Assembly (NCBI GenBank): GCA_964461715.1
Contig: CAYWVR010000001.1
Coordinates: 62,001 to 126,000 of the forward strand
Length of the DNA: 64,000 nt
Reading direction: 5' to 3'
From: CAYWVR01 sp964461715
Lineage (GTDB): Bacteria; Planctomycetota; Phycisphaerae; FEN-1346
In this document: piece by piece, positions 17,389-26,800 of the stretch
Layout of the letters: each line of letters opens with the position of its first letter
Position numbering within the stretch: the first letter of the stretch is position 1
Made by a program: the position numbers and the translations under genes
Notes under the pieces: model-generated
What the model saw: the letters and a program-made list of their open reading frames with translations, nothing else
Told to the model about the DNA's origin: nothing
The model's database searches: none

Positions 17389-18176
17389 CACATCGAGCCT
17401 CGTTGCTGATAGGCGTAGTGGACGATGTTGACGCCCGTCTGGAGGGCGGCCTCGACGGTCTCCGCCTGGAGGCCGGAGGTGCCGGGTTTCCAGGCGTCGC
17501 CTAAGTCGCCGGGGTGGTAGAAGACGCACCACCGGCCGCGGTCGCGGACGCCGAGGGCCCGCATTCCGCCGTGGTGCCAGAGGGCCGGGGCGCCGTGGGG
17601 CAGGGCGTAGGGCTCGCGGAAGATCGGGTCGTCGCGGGCGACGGCCATCAGCGGACGGTCGGGAAACACGGCCCGCATGAGCTTGCGGAAGTCCGGGTCC
17701 CAGCGGCGGCTGCCCGCGTCGGCGAGCAGCATCCCGCCCCCGAGAAGATAGCGGCGCAGGGCGGCGGCTTCGTCGGGCGAGAACTGGATGAACCCCGAGC
17801 CGGTCATCGTGAGGAGCACCGGCCCGGCGCCCGGCTCATAGCGGTCAAGCTGGACGGCAAGGACGCTGTGCGGGCCGGGATCGAGCGCGCGGCCGGTGGC
17901 CTCCTTGACGGCCGCGAGGAGGGCCGGGTCGGCGTCGTGCAGGCCGTCGTCCCAGTCGGCCCCGCGGTAGCGGAGGCGGACGAGCTGGACGCGGTCGAGG
18001 CGGACCTCGGGAGGCGTTGCGGGGGGCGGCGTGGGGAGCGTCGGCTCGGGGTCCGGCTCCGTCCGCACATTCGCCGGGGGCGGCTCGGGCGGACGTGTTT
18101 CTTCCGGACTGCAGCCGAGCAGCGCGAGGAGCGTGGCGAGGATGAGCGTCGGGGGTGCGGCGAGGCGTCGGGTCAT
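17388..18176 (-). CDS. DUF4159 lipoprotein
   Basis: From ATG 18176 the 262-residue product has a lipobox ALLGC (Cys22) and a Pro-rich tether, then one DUF4159 domain (about 65-262). Landmarks are the R-Y-x-G-x-D-W-D-D-G opener, LLTMTGSGFIQFS, GGGMLLADAGSRRWDPDFR, DDPIFREPY, LWHHGGMRALG and FYHPGDLGDAWK, closing with a GVNIVHYAY turn. The same landmarks recur in the polytopic DUF4159 protein two genes upstream. It overlaps the LamG gene by 4 bases. The fold is glutamine-amidotransferase-like but no Cys-His-Glu triad is evident, so a binding role is more likely than catalysis. Confidence 0.85.
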   Translation of the reverse strand: MTRRLAAPPTLILATLLALLGCSPEETRPPEPPPANVRTEPDPEPTLPTPPPATPPEVRLDRVQLVRLRYRGADWDDGLHDADPALLAAVKEATGRALDPGPHSVLAVQLDRYEPGAGPVLLTMTGSGFIQFSPDEAAALRRYLLGGGMLLADAGSRRWDPDFRKLMRAVFPDRPLMAVARDDPIFREPYALPHGAPALWHHGGMRALGVRDRGRWCVFYHPGDLGDAWKPGTSGLQAETVEAALQTGVNIVHYAYQQRGSM

Positions 18177-18234
18177 GGCGCGATCCCCTGGCTTCTCGGC
18201 GCCTCCTCCGACATACCCGGAGGCGGGGCTGAAA

Positions 18235-19662
18235 TCAAACGGCACTCAGGTCCACGCATTCGTCGAACCGGGCGGCATCGGCGGCGCCGGGCGCCGAGCG
18301 AGCGACGACAACCAGCTTCAGGTTGGCCTCCGACGCCAGGTACGCCAGCTCGTCGAACGTCTCATCGTCCAGGGGCGTCATGAAGTCCCAGACGACGTGG
18401 ACGCTTCTCCGAGCCCGGGCGCGGGGGCGGTGCTTGCGGTCGAGATACGAAAGGAGCGCGTCGAGCATCTGCCGCGCGCGCTCCTCGCCGCGGAGGACGA
18501 CGCCGTAGCGGCCGAACCACGCGGACTCGAAGACGAACGTCTCATCGACCGGGAGCGGCCCGGGGCCGTAGACGAGCTTGGCGAGGGGCCATGCCACCGA
18601 CCGCCCGCGCACGGCGACGCGATGGAGCGCCTGGCGGTCGGGCCACGGGTCGTCGGGTCCGAAGTAGAGGAACGTCTCGCCCTTGCGGACCACGTCCTCG
18701 ATGTATCGGGCGACGGCCTCGGGAGCGGGGGCGGTCAGGCGGACGGCGTGGGTCTTCGGGCTGAGAGCGTCGACCACCCGGCCCGCGATGGGCACGGTCC
18801 AGTGGCTTCCGACCGTCCGGTTGAACTGGCGGACGTAATCGACGAGGACCATCAGGACCGCCACCCAGAGGACGCTCCGCGCCGCAAAGAGGTTGGCGAC
18901 GTCGAGGTCCTGGGCGACCTGGCGCTCCTGCGGCGGGAGGCTGATGCCCTCCTGGTCGTGCTCCGCCGGCGCGGCCTCGTCCCCCGAGGGGGGAAGGCGC
19001 TGTTCGGTCAGGGCCTTCTCCTCGCCCTCGCGGACGCGTTCCGCGTTCGGGTCGCGGCCCTGCTTGCCCCGTTCCCGGTATGCGTACCCGGGCGGGGCGG
19101 CCTCGCCCTCGTCGGTCACGGTGACGACGGTGCCGTCGCTCATGACCTTCTCGACCTTGGCCTTCTCGACGCCCGCGAGGTCGAGCGGGTCGGCGGCGGT
19201 ATCCTCGGCGAAGGCGATGTCGGCGGCCTGGTCGCGGAGCTTGCGGAGCTCTTTCTCGCGTTCGAGGCGGCGGGCCTCTTCGGCGGCCTTCAGGGCCTCG
19301 GAGATGTCCTCGCGGATGACCTGTACGTAGTAGGTGCTGTTGAGGTCCGCGAGGAAGAACCCCGCCAGGGCCAGCCCGATGGCCGCCCAGTGGATCGCCC
19401 GGACGCGGCGCGTGAGCACAAGCACGATTCCGGCCAGGACGACCGCCACGACGACCGAATCGTCCGGCCACTGGAAATCGGCCCATCGAAGCACCGCCTG
19501 CCCCAGGAAGGCCGTGATGAGCACGAGGCCGTAGGCGGCGATGTAGAAGAGCGGCTGGCGCCGCCGCACGACGAGCATCGCGATCACCACGAGGGCGGCG
19601 GCGTAGACGAGGATCGCCAGGATCCCGCCAACGCCGAGATAGGTTGGGAGCTTGCCGATCAT
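18235..19662 (-). CDS. Polytopic membrane protein with soluble C-terminal domain, unknown
   Basis: 475 residues. Four closely packed N-terminal membrane spans (about 10-32, 38-56, 66-84, 90-108) are followed by a charged helical, probably coiled-coil segment (about 115-250, rich in Glu, Lys and Ala), a fifth span (about 258-278) and a soluble mixed alpha/beta domain of about 190 residues ending in LVVVARSAPG. No family recognised and no nucleotide-binding motif. The ATG overlaps the upstream DUF4159 stop by 4 bases, so it is made together with that protein and is probably part of the same envelope complex. Confidence 0.7.
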   Translation of the reverse strand: MIGKLPTYLGVGGILAILVYAAALVVIAMLVVRRRQPLFYIAAYGLVLITAFLGQAVLRWADFQWPDDSVVVAVVLAGIVLVLTRRVRAIHWAAIGLALAGFFLADLNSTYYVQVIREDISEALKAAEEARRLEREKELRKLRDQAADIAFAEDTAADPLDLAGVEKAKVEKVMSDGTVVTVTDEGEAAPPGYAYRERGKQGRDPNAERVREGEEKALTEQRLPPSGDEAAPAEHDQEGISLPPQERQVAQDLDVANLFAARSVLWVAVLMVLVDYVRQFNRTVGSHWTVPIAGRVVDALSPKTHAVRLTAPAPEAVARYIEDVVRKGETFLYFGPDDPWPDRQALHRVAVRGRSVAWPLAKLVYGPGPLPVDETFVFESAWFGRYGVVLRGEERARQMLDALLSYLDRKHRPRARARRSVHVVWDFMTPLDDETFDELAYLASEANLKLVVVARSAPGAADAARFDECVDLSAV

Positions 19663-21212
19663 CGTCGGTATTGCTTCGTCTCTTCAAGGTACTGGGTGAA
19701 GGCGTAATGGACGATGTTGATGCCCATGTGGAACGCGCCTTTGGCGAGGCGCGGGTCCATGCCGCTGTGGCCGGTCTTCCAGGCGTCGTTGATGTCGCCG
19801 GGATGATAGAAGACGCACCAGCGTCCCTGGTGCTTGATGCCGAGGGCCCGCCGCCCGCCGTGGTGCCAGAGGGGCGGGGCCCCGTCCGGGAACTGGTACG
19901 GCTGCTGGAAGATGGGGTCGTCGTCGGCGATCACGAGGAGCCGCTTGTCCGGAAAGAGCGCTCGCACGAACGAGCGGAAGCTGCGGTCCCAGCTCTGGGT
20001 GCCCGCGTCCGCGAAGAGCATGCCCCCGTCGAGGCAGTAATCGCGCAGCGACCGCAGCTCGCGGCTGGAGACGCTGATGCGGCCCGATCCGGTCATGTAG
20101 ACGAAGGGGGGCGCGAAGCCCTTGGGGTACTTGTCGAGGTAGTGGATGGGATGGGCCTCGCTGGTCTTGGCGGTCCGGAGGCCCGACATCCGCTGGAGCT
20201 CTTCGAGGAAGTTCAGATCGGCCCGGGAGTAGGCGTCCATGCCGTCGTCCCAGTCCGGGCCGTTGTACTGGAGTCGGATGAAGCGGATGGGATGGCGTCC
20301 GACGCCCTCGGGCCATCCGCCCGACTTGCCGCCCCCGGCGCCCATGGCCCCGTGGACGGCGTTGACGTCGGCGTTGTAGACGAGTTGGGTATCCTCGTCG
20401 ATCTCGCGGGAGATTTCCGATTCGTCCAGGTCGGGCACGTGGAAGTAGATCATGGCGTTCGGGTTGAGGACGAACTTTTTCGGCTTCTTCTCGCGGGGCT
20501 TGACGAAGGCGACCTTGGCGACCGACGGCGTGCCCGAGCCGTGGGGGACGTAGTACGGATCCACGCAGCCCCAGAGCTGCAGGAGGATCGGCCCCGCGAT
20601 GACGGCCAGGTGCGTGGCGACGCTTGTCAGCCAGCTCTTGCGGTAGCGGGGGTCGCGGCCGTGGGTGCGGACGTTCTCGAGGATGCGGTCGCCCATGGCC
20701 CACGTCTCGACGTCGCGTCGGGCGTAGAGGTTCAGCGTGGCCGCGCGCCAGGAGACCACGTGGAGGTACGCCAGGATGGCCAGCCACCCGAGCGCCGGCC
20801 ACAGGTAATGCCACCGGGCCTCCCACACGTCGAGGAACATGCCGATGTTGAGCTTGTGGTCGGCGGCGACGGCGGTCACCTTGAAGACGGCGTAGACGTA
20901 GACGAGCAGGGCGAGGTAGGCGACACCGTAGCCCTTGCGAAGGAAGCGGAGGCTCGGCTTGCAGCGAAAGAGCCCCGCCACCGCCGCCAGAGCCATCAGG
21001 CCCGCGCACGCGCCCAGGATAACCGCGACGCCGGTGAAGAAGCTCGGCATCTCGGCGTTGGTGAAGGGGCCGCGGAAGTCGGCGCTTCGGACGAGCAGGT
21101 CGGCCAGGCGGTAGGGCGCGAGGATGGCATGGTAGCCCATCACCCCCGCCAGCGTGGCCGGCGGGACGGTGAGGAAGGCGGGCAGGGCGATGTGCTCGAG
21201 CGTGCGTCTCAT
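19659..21212 (-). CDS. Polytopic membrane protein with C-terminal DUF4159 domain
   Basis: 517 residues. Five probable spans lie in the first 210 residues (about 8-30, 56-80, 95-113, 133-153, 190-212). The remainder is soluble: a linker rich in Lys and Pro, then a DUF4159 domain (about 300-510) with the shared landmarks LQYNGPDWDDGMDAYS, VYMTGSGRISVS, GGMLFADAGTQSWDRSFR, DDDPIFQQPY, LWHHGGRRALGIK and FYHPGDINDAWKTGHSG, ending GINIVHYAF. It follows the TonB-like gene by 12 bases. The membrane anchor beside ExbB/ExbD suggests the domain faces the periplasm and senses or engages what the motor moves; that is inference. Confidence 0.8.
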   Translation of the reverse strand: MRRTLEHIALPAFLTVPPATLAGVMGYHAILAPYRLADLLVRSADFRGPFTNAEMPSFFTGVAVILGACAGLMALAAVAGLFRCKPSLRFLRKGYGVAYLALLVYVYAVFKVTAVAADHKLNIGMFLDVWEARWHYLWPALGWLAILAYLHVVSWRAATLNLYARRDVETWAMGDRILENVRTHGRDPRYRKSWLTSVATHLAVIAGPILLQLWGCVDPYYVPHGSGTPSVAKVAFVKPREKKPKKFVLNPNAMIYFHVPDLDESEISREIDEDTQLVYNADVNAVHGAMGAGGGKSGGWPEGVGRHPIRFIRLQYNGPDWDDGMDAYSRADLNFLEELQRMSGLRTAKTSEAHPIHYLDKYPKGFAPPFVYMTGSGRISVSSRELRSLRDYCLDGGMLFADAGTQSWDRSFRSFVRALFPDKRLLVIADDDPIFQQPYQFPDGAPPLWHHGGRRALGIKHQGRWCVFYHPGDINDAWKTGHSGMDPRLAKGAFHMGINIVHYAFTQYLEETKQYRR

Positions 21213-21224
21213 CGCGGAGCCGGG

Positions 21225-21680
21225 TTACCTCGCACCCTCGGGGTTCGTCTCGTCGATGCCCAGGCCCGTGGTGCCGGGGACCTCGGGGATCTCCTCGGGA
21301 TCGGCCGTCTCCGTCAGCTCGCGCACGACGGGGTGATCGCGCTTGTCCCCGGGGATGCCGGCGGTGGGGTCGTCCTCCGGGACGGGTTTCTCCTCGGGGG
21401 CAGGCTCCGTCTCGTTGGGCGCGGGCTTGGCCTCGGCGGCGGCTTCGGCGGCGGCCTTGGCAGCCAAATCCGCCTCCTTGCGCTCGCGCTGCTCGACCTC
21501 GCGTTTCTCGACGCGCGACGGGTCGAGCTTGTCCAGCACGTAGCTGTAGCTCGTGCCGCCGATCACCAACACGTGCAGGCCGACGGCCAAGGCGAGACCG
21601 ATGACGAAGATGTCGATCCGCCGGAATCCGGCGACGAGCTTGTCGGGGCTGAGGCGCTGAAGGTCTTTATCCTGGGTCAT
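21225..21680 (-). CDS. Single-TM protein resembling the N-terminal half of TonB/TolA
   Basis: 151 residues from ATG 21680, which overlaps the second exbD stop by 4 bases. A short cytoplasmic N-terminus is followed by one membrane span (about 25-45, IFVIGLALAVGLHVLVIGG) that includes a histidine, as the TonB anchor does. Then comes a Glu/Lys/Ala helical stretch (EQRERKEADLAAKAAAEAAA) and a Pro/Glu-rich tail. That is the architecture of the TonB and TolA anchors, but the folded C-terminal receptor-contacting domain is absent. In context it may be the moving rod of the ExbB-ExbD motor, with the load-binding end supplied by another subunit. Sequence identity to TonB is too low to name it. Confidence 0.55.
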   Translation of the reverse strand: MTQDKDLQRLSPDKLVAGFRRIDIFVIGLALAVGLHVLVIGGTSYSYVLDKLDPSRVEKREVEQRERKEADLAAKAAAEAAAEAKPAPNETEPAPEEKPVPEDDPTAGIPGDKRDHPVVRELTETADPEEIPEVPGTTGLGIDETNPEGAR

Positions 21681-22138
21681 GGCACGATCTCCGGCCCGAG
21701 GCCGGCAGCACGGCTCGGGCGTTCGGGTTTCCCTTCCTCGCCGACGGCGGCGATGATGCCGCCGGCTTCGCTGATGGCGTCGAGGACCGGTTCGAAGGTG
21801 GCTTTCGGGATGGTCCGGTCGCACTCGAACCAGACGGTGCGGGTCCGCGTGTCCTCCGGGGGCACGTCCCTGAGGCGGATTTCGAGGGCGTTGGTGAGGG
21901 CCTTGGCCGTGGGCACCTTGCTCGTGTCGAGGTAGATGATGCCGGCCTCGTCGATCTTGACCTTGATGCGGCTCTTTTCGAGCTGCTCGACGTCGCGGGA
22001 GACGGGCGGGGTGACCTTGACGCCGGCGTCTTTGGCGATGTCGGAGACGAGGACGAAGAAGATGATCAGGAGGAAGGCGATGTCGCCCATGCTCGTCAGG
22101 GGGATGAGGACCTTGGGTTTTCGGCGGCGGGCCTTCAT
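21677..22138 (-). CDS. exbD: ExbD/TolR family proton-channel subunit (second copy)
   Basis: 153 residues, standard length. A short basic N-terminus, one membrane span (about 14-34) containing the essential proton-carrying aspartate in SMGDIAFLLIIFFVLV (Asp19), and a periplasmic domain of about 110 residues. ExbD dimers sit inside the ExbB pentamer and turn proton flow into movement. It overlaps the first exbD gene by 4 bases and the TonB-like gene by 4 bases. Two different ExbD proteins beside one ExbB suggests a heterodimeric rod, as proposed for some planctomycete and bacteroidete clusters. Confidence 0.92.
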   Translation of the reverse strand: MKARRRKPKVLIPLTSMGDIAFLLIIFFVLVSDIAKDAGVKVTPPVSRDVEQLEKSRIKVKIDEAGIIYLDTSKVPTAKALTNALEIRLRDVPPEDTRTRTVWFECDRTIPKATFEPVLDAISEAGGIIAAVGEEGKPERPSRAAGLGPEIVP

Positions 22139-22575
22139 TCGCCGTCGCCTCCTTCCTCGCCGTCGGCCTCGCGGACGATGACGAGGTTCCCGCCCGCCTT
22201 GGTGACGGCGGCCATGATCTCGAAGTACTCCTGCCAGGAGCAGCCGCCGGTGGCTTCAAAGAGGACGACCTTCTTCGGGTCGTCGTCGGGGAGCTTCCGG
22301 AGGTCCATGTCCGCGAGTTCTTCGCGGAGTCGCGGCATGGAGAGGACCTTGTCGTCGAGGCGGATCTGGCCCTCGTGGAGCTGGACGGTGGTGGTCTTCT
22401 CGGGCTCCTCCTCGCTCTTCTCGCCGGCGGGCAGCTCGCTTCGGAAGCCCATCGTCTTGGTGATGGCCAGCGTCAGGAGGAAGAAGATGATGAGCAGGAA
22501 TGCGATGTCGGCGAACGAGGTCGTGGGGACCTCGTCGATCCGGTTGCCGCGATCGAGTTTGCGTTTCTTCGCCAT
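22135..22575 (-). CDS. exbD: ExbD/TolR family proton-channel subunit (first copy)
   Basis: 146 residues from ATG 22575; a longer in-frame start at 22650 adds 25 residues of no family similarity. The single span carries the conserved aspartate in SFADIAFLLIIFFLLTLA (about Asp23). The periplasmic domain differs clearly from the second copy, includes a GEKSEEEPEK charged stretch and a lone cysteine in TGGCSW, and ends in an acidic EADGEEGGDGE tail. 90 bases separate it from exbB. Confidence 0.92.
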   Translation of the reverse strand: MAKKRKLDRGNRIDEVPTTSFADIAFLLIIFFLLTLAITKTMGFRSELPAGEKSEEEPEKTTTVQLHEGQIRLDDKVLSMPRLREELADMDLRKLPDDDPKKVVLFEATGGCSWQEYFEIMAAVTKAGGNLVIVREADGEEGGDGE

Positions 22576-22665
22576 GGCGATCCAGCTTTGCGTCGCGGCT
22601 GTTGCCGCGGGTCGGAGACCTGCCGCACCGACCCGCGGCCGCCGCTCCAAGCGGGGCCGTCGGGA

Positions 22666-23319
22666 CTAGCCGCGGGCCGTGCGTTTGGCCTCGGTGGCGA
22701 CGAAGTCGAGGAGCTCCGAGGAGGCCTCCTCGATCTCCAGGTTGATCTTGTCGGCCACCGACTGGAAGACGTTGTAGGGGATGACGGCGGCCAGGGCGAT
22801 CAGGAGGCCCGTCGCCGTGGTGATGAGGGCCTCGGAAATGCCCAGGGCCACGCCCTCGGCTTCGGCCCCGGAGGCCGACAGCTCCGCGAAGGCCCCGATC
22901 ATGCCGGTGACCGTGCCGGTCATGCCGAGGAGCGGGGCCGCCGAGCCGATCGTCGCCAGGATGCCCAGCCGCTTCTCGACCGCGCTCATCGCGTGCTGTC
23001 CGTAGTCGTCCATCGCCTTCTCCATGACGTCCGTCAGGTCCGCCGGACGGTCCGCGAGGTCGCGGTGCTTGGCGTAGGACTGGAGGCCCGAGAGGAGCAC
23101 CGCGCTGACGGGCCCCGGCGTGTGGGTGCAGAGGCGCGCCGCATCGTCAATCCGTTCCTCCTCCATCAGCGCGAGGACCCGGGCCCGCAGGGACCGCGTG
23201 TCGTGCTTGGAGTTGGCGTAGAAGGCCCAGATTCGGTCGATCAGCACGCCGAGGGTCAGCACGCTGCACACCAAGAGCGGGATCATCAGCGGGCCGCCTT
23301 CGAGAAGATACTTAAGCAT
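22666..23319 (-). CDS. exbB: ExbB/TolQ/MotA family proton-channel protein
   Basis: 217 residues from ATG 23319, with GAGGA eight bases upstream. Three membrane spans: about 8-30, 120-145 and 160-185, with the large cytoplasmic loop between the first and second, as in ExbB and TolQ. The family signature GILATIGSAAPLLGMTGTV is present, along with the third-helix T-A-T-G-L-L-I-A-L pattern. It forms the stator ring that conducts protons around ExbD. Its start overlaps the stop of the preceding small gene by 8 bases, so translation is probably coupled. Confidence 0.95.
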   Translation of the reverse strand: MLKYLLEGGPLMIPLLVCSVLTLGVLIDRIWAFYANSKHDTRSLRARVLALMEEERIDDAARLCTHTPGPVSAVLLSGLQSYAKHRDLADRPADLTDVMEKAMDDYGQHAMSAVEKRLGILATIGSAAPLLGMTGTVTGMIGAFAELSASGAEAEGVALGISEALITTATGLLIALAAVIPYNVFQSVADKINLEIEEASSELLDFVATEAKRTARG

Positions 23320-23731
23320 GGTCCGAATCCTCACAATGGATCTGGGCAAGCACTTGGCAGGCGTCCAGAGGCATCATACGGAGCTGTGTGAGCGTGGCCC
23401 CGTCGGCCGGGGCGAGCACCAGCTCGCCGGTCACGTGATTGTAGAGACTCTCGCGGAGGAGGCGGTACGGCACCCGCTCGGCCCACGGGCGCGGTCCGTG
23501 GGCCACGAGGACGAGGGCTTCGACCGTGGCGAAGCAGCGGAGCCGCCGCCGGCCGAGCCAACTGCCCACGTCGACCGGGGTGCCGGTGCGCAGGGCCTCG
23601 AAGACGTCGTCGCCTTCGAGGGTTTCGGCGGCGAAGGCGCGGGCACGGCGTCCGAGGCGGGCTCGGTCGAAGGCCTCGTCGGGCGCCAGCGGCGTCCGGC
23701 GGGCCGGGGGAAGGTTGACCGCCTGTGTCAT
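23312..23731 (-). CDS. Small soluble protein of unknown function, coupled to exbB
   Basis: 139 residues from ATG 23731. No signal peptide or membrane segment, so cytoplasmic. It is Arg/Ala/Leu-rich with a central beta-strand pattern (LGRRRLRCFATVEALVLVAHG) that loosely recalls a PH-like or SHOCT-adjacent domain, but I do not recognise it. The last eight bases overlap the exbB start. Placed between the giant TPR gene (122 bases upstream) and the channel genes, it may regulate or assemble the motor. Confidence 0.6.
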   Translation of the reverse strand: MTQAVNLPPARRTPLAPDEAFDRARLGRRARAFAAETLEGDDVFEALRTGTPVDVGSWLGRRRLRCFATVEALVLVAHGPRPWAERVPYRLLRESLYNHVTGELVLAPADGATLTQLRMMPLDACQVLAQIHCEDSDHA

Positions 23732-23853
23732 AGTCGTTCCGTGAATGGCCAGCCGGTCGGCCGGCGCGCGACAGGCCCCCCGACCTGCCGCGCCCCCGGT
23801 CTCTGTCTGGAGCACGGGCGAACCAGCCGCCCGTGGCCTCCTCGCTTGATGCC

Positions 23854-26800
23854 CTAATCGATCTTCAGATCGGTCAGGCGTTCGTCGGTGAGCCTCCCGC
23901 GGGCGAACTTGGCCCACTTCGTCGTCGGGTAGTCCCAGGTGAGCTTCTTGAAGACGATGTAGGCGTTGCGGAGGGCGTCCCGGTTCGTCTCGGCGCTCTT
24001 CATGTACGAGTCGCCGCACCAGTACATGCTCTCGGCGACGAGATCCTTGTCGGCGCCGGGCTTCTCGATGACCTTCTTGAAGGTCTTGACGGCCTCCTCG
24101 TACTCGGCGGCCTGCATGAAGCACTGGGCCGCCAGGACCGTGGTCTTATCGGCCAGGCGATGCTCGGGGAACCGTTCGGCGAGGCGTCCGAAGACCTGGC
24201 CGGCGGTCTTGAACATCTCCTGGCTCTGCATGACGACCTTCTCGCGTTCGATGGGGTCTTCCCGGGCCTCGGCCCGGGTCTTGGCCTCCTTGCCCTTGAC
24301 GAGGAAGTACTGTCCGAGGCGAGCGATCGTCTCGGCCACGAGCTCGTTGTCCGGGTAGCGGTAGGAGAGCTTGACGTACTCCTCGCAGGCGGTGTCGATC
24401 TTGCCCATCTTCTCGAAGACGAGGGCCTTCTTGTACTGGGCCTTGGGGGCGTAGATGGAGTCGGGGTAGGAGGCGACGATGTCGGAGAACCGGTTGATGG
24501 CCTCGACGTAGAACTCCTGCTTCATGTCCTCGTTGACGGCGTCGTTGGCGAACTCGAGGGCGAGGTTGGCCAGGAGGTAGTCGGCCTGGGCCCGGGCTTC
24601 GGTATCGGGGAAGTCGCGGATGGCCTCCTCCAGGAGCTTCTTGCCCTGCATGATTTCCCGCCGCGCCAGGCTCTGCTGGTCCAGCTCCCGGTGCCGCTTG
24701 GCCAGCTCGAAGTAGGCCTCGGCGATGGTGAACTGGGTCTGCATGGCGATGGCGGGGTCCTTGAAGCGTTTCGTAAAGGGCAGGACCTCGCCGTCGGAGC
24801 CCTTGTACACGGAGACGAGGCGTGCCAGCGGCGCCGGCTCTTGCTCCTTCGGCGGGGTGTAGGTCACGGTGACCTCGTCGCCGTAGGTGACGGGCAGGGC
24901 GAAGGGGTCCCGGGCCTCCTCGGCCTCATCCCTGTAGACGATCTTGGCGAATCCCTTGAAGACGCCGCTGTGGGAGAACGTCTCGGTGACCGAGGCCTTC
25001 TTGGCCGTGCCGCTGGAGGTGGTGACGTCCAGCTCGACGGTGTCCTTGTCGTCGGAGGCGTCGCGCGTGGGGTCGATAAGGCGGAAGTAGATGACCTCGC
25101 CGACGTAGATCCCGTCGACGGTCTCCTGGTAACGGCGGTCCATGATGTCGAAGAAGGCGTCGGCGGCCAGGGCGATGCGCCGCTGGAGCCAGTGGGTCTG
25201 GCCCTGCGGGTCGGTGTAGCGGTAGCCGATGAAGACGTCGTCGTCGCCCTTGATCTTGAGGACGGGCGGCTCCTCCGGGCCGACCGTCTCGTCCTCGAGG
25301 GCCAGCGTCTCCTCGGGCAGCTTGCCCAGCTCCATGGGGATGCTGAAGGTGTAGCGGCCGTCGTCGAGGGCTTCGAGGGCGTAGGGGTTCGAGCGGACGA
25401 GCACGCTCTTGTAGCCCGGCGGGGGCGTCAGGCTGCCCGCGTTCGAGGGGCGACCCGTCAACCGGATCGTGCCGGGCACGTTTACGTTGAACTCGGCTTC
25501 CTCGGCCAGACCCATGGCCTTGCGGCCCGAGGAGGTCTGCACGAAGATCTCGGTGGACGACTCGGGGCTCTTGGCGATGGCCGGGAAGAGGACCTCCACC
25601 AGCAGGGGCAGCCCGATCATGCCCTCGGCGGGCTCGTCGGGGCGGGGCAGCTCGGGCCACGTGGCGACGATGGTCCGCGTCACGGGGACGTACTCCTCGA
25701 ATTCGCCGGCGGCCTCCTGTTGCTGGGCTTGGACCTCCTCCTTCTCCTCGGCCGCCAGCGGCATGCTCTCGATGTCGTAGGCCCGCAGCTCGGGCGGCTC
25801 GAACCAGACCTGCTCGACGATCTGCGTCCGGTTCCAGGGGATGCCGGGGTCGGTGTTTTCGGCGTCGACGTAGGTGAGGATGATGTCGTCGCCCTTGACG
25901 ATGCGGATCTCGCTGTCGCGCCGGGGCGCGGCCTCGACGGGGAATACGCTGCCGAGGAAGATGCCGGAGTGCTCGGCCGTCTCGAGGGCCCTGTGCTCGG
26001 TGGGCCGGCCCTCGCTGGTGCGGACGGTGAACGGGACGGTGTCGAGCTTGTCGGAGACGTCCATGTCGGGGTCGTTGATGAAGACGTTGACCTTGTCGCC
26101 GGGCTCGAATCGGCGCATGGGGATGTAGCGGGCCGTCCGCTCGCCGCGCCCCGACATCTGGTACTCGACGAACGTGGCGCTGATGACGGCGTTGGTGTAG
26201 GTGGCCGTCAGGAACGCCTCGTGGTGCTCCTTGCCGCGCGTCACGAACAGCGGGTCCTCGTAGCTGACGGTGACGCGGTCGCCGGGCACGATTTCGAGGA
26301 CCTGGTTCTCGCGCAGCTCCATGAAGTCGGTCTCGGTCGGCAGGACGGTCTCGCCGGCGGCGTCGGTGAGAGTGATCTTGTCGATGGCCGGGGCGTCCGT
26401 CTCGAAATCCACCAGGACGAGCCGCACGACGCGACCCCGGCTCCCGGCGGGGAACTCGACGGTGAAGGCCCCGTCGCCCTCTGCGGCGGTGATCTTCGCG
26501 GGGTCGACGGCCAGGGCCGCGGCCACCTCCGGCTTGCCGGCGACGTCGAACATGGCGGCCGGGCAGGGGACCATGTAAGGCGGCTCCGGCGTGTCGCAAA
26601 GGACCTCGAACTCCGGCGCCGCGGTGCGCGTGGCGATGACGAACACGTCGACGACGTGGACGCCCTTGCCCAGGCTCCGCTTGATCATCGGCAGCGGCGG
26701 GGCCTCGCCGCGCGATCCGCCGCGCGGCACCCGGCCCAGCTCGCCGTCGATGGCCCAGACGTAGGTGATGCCGTCGGTCTTGCCCTTGTGGTCAAGCTGG

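Noticed and set aside
21225..22259. A single long minus-strand frame covering the second exbD and the TonB-like gene
   Set aside because: Only its last 151 codons are coding; the upstream part is out of frame with the exbD gene it crosses.
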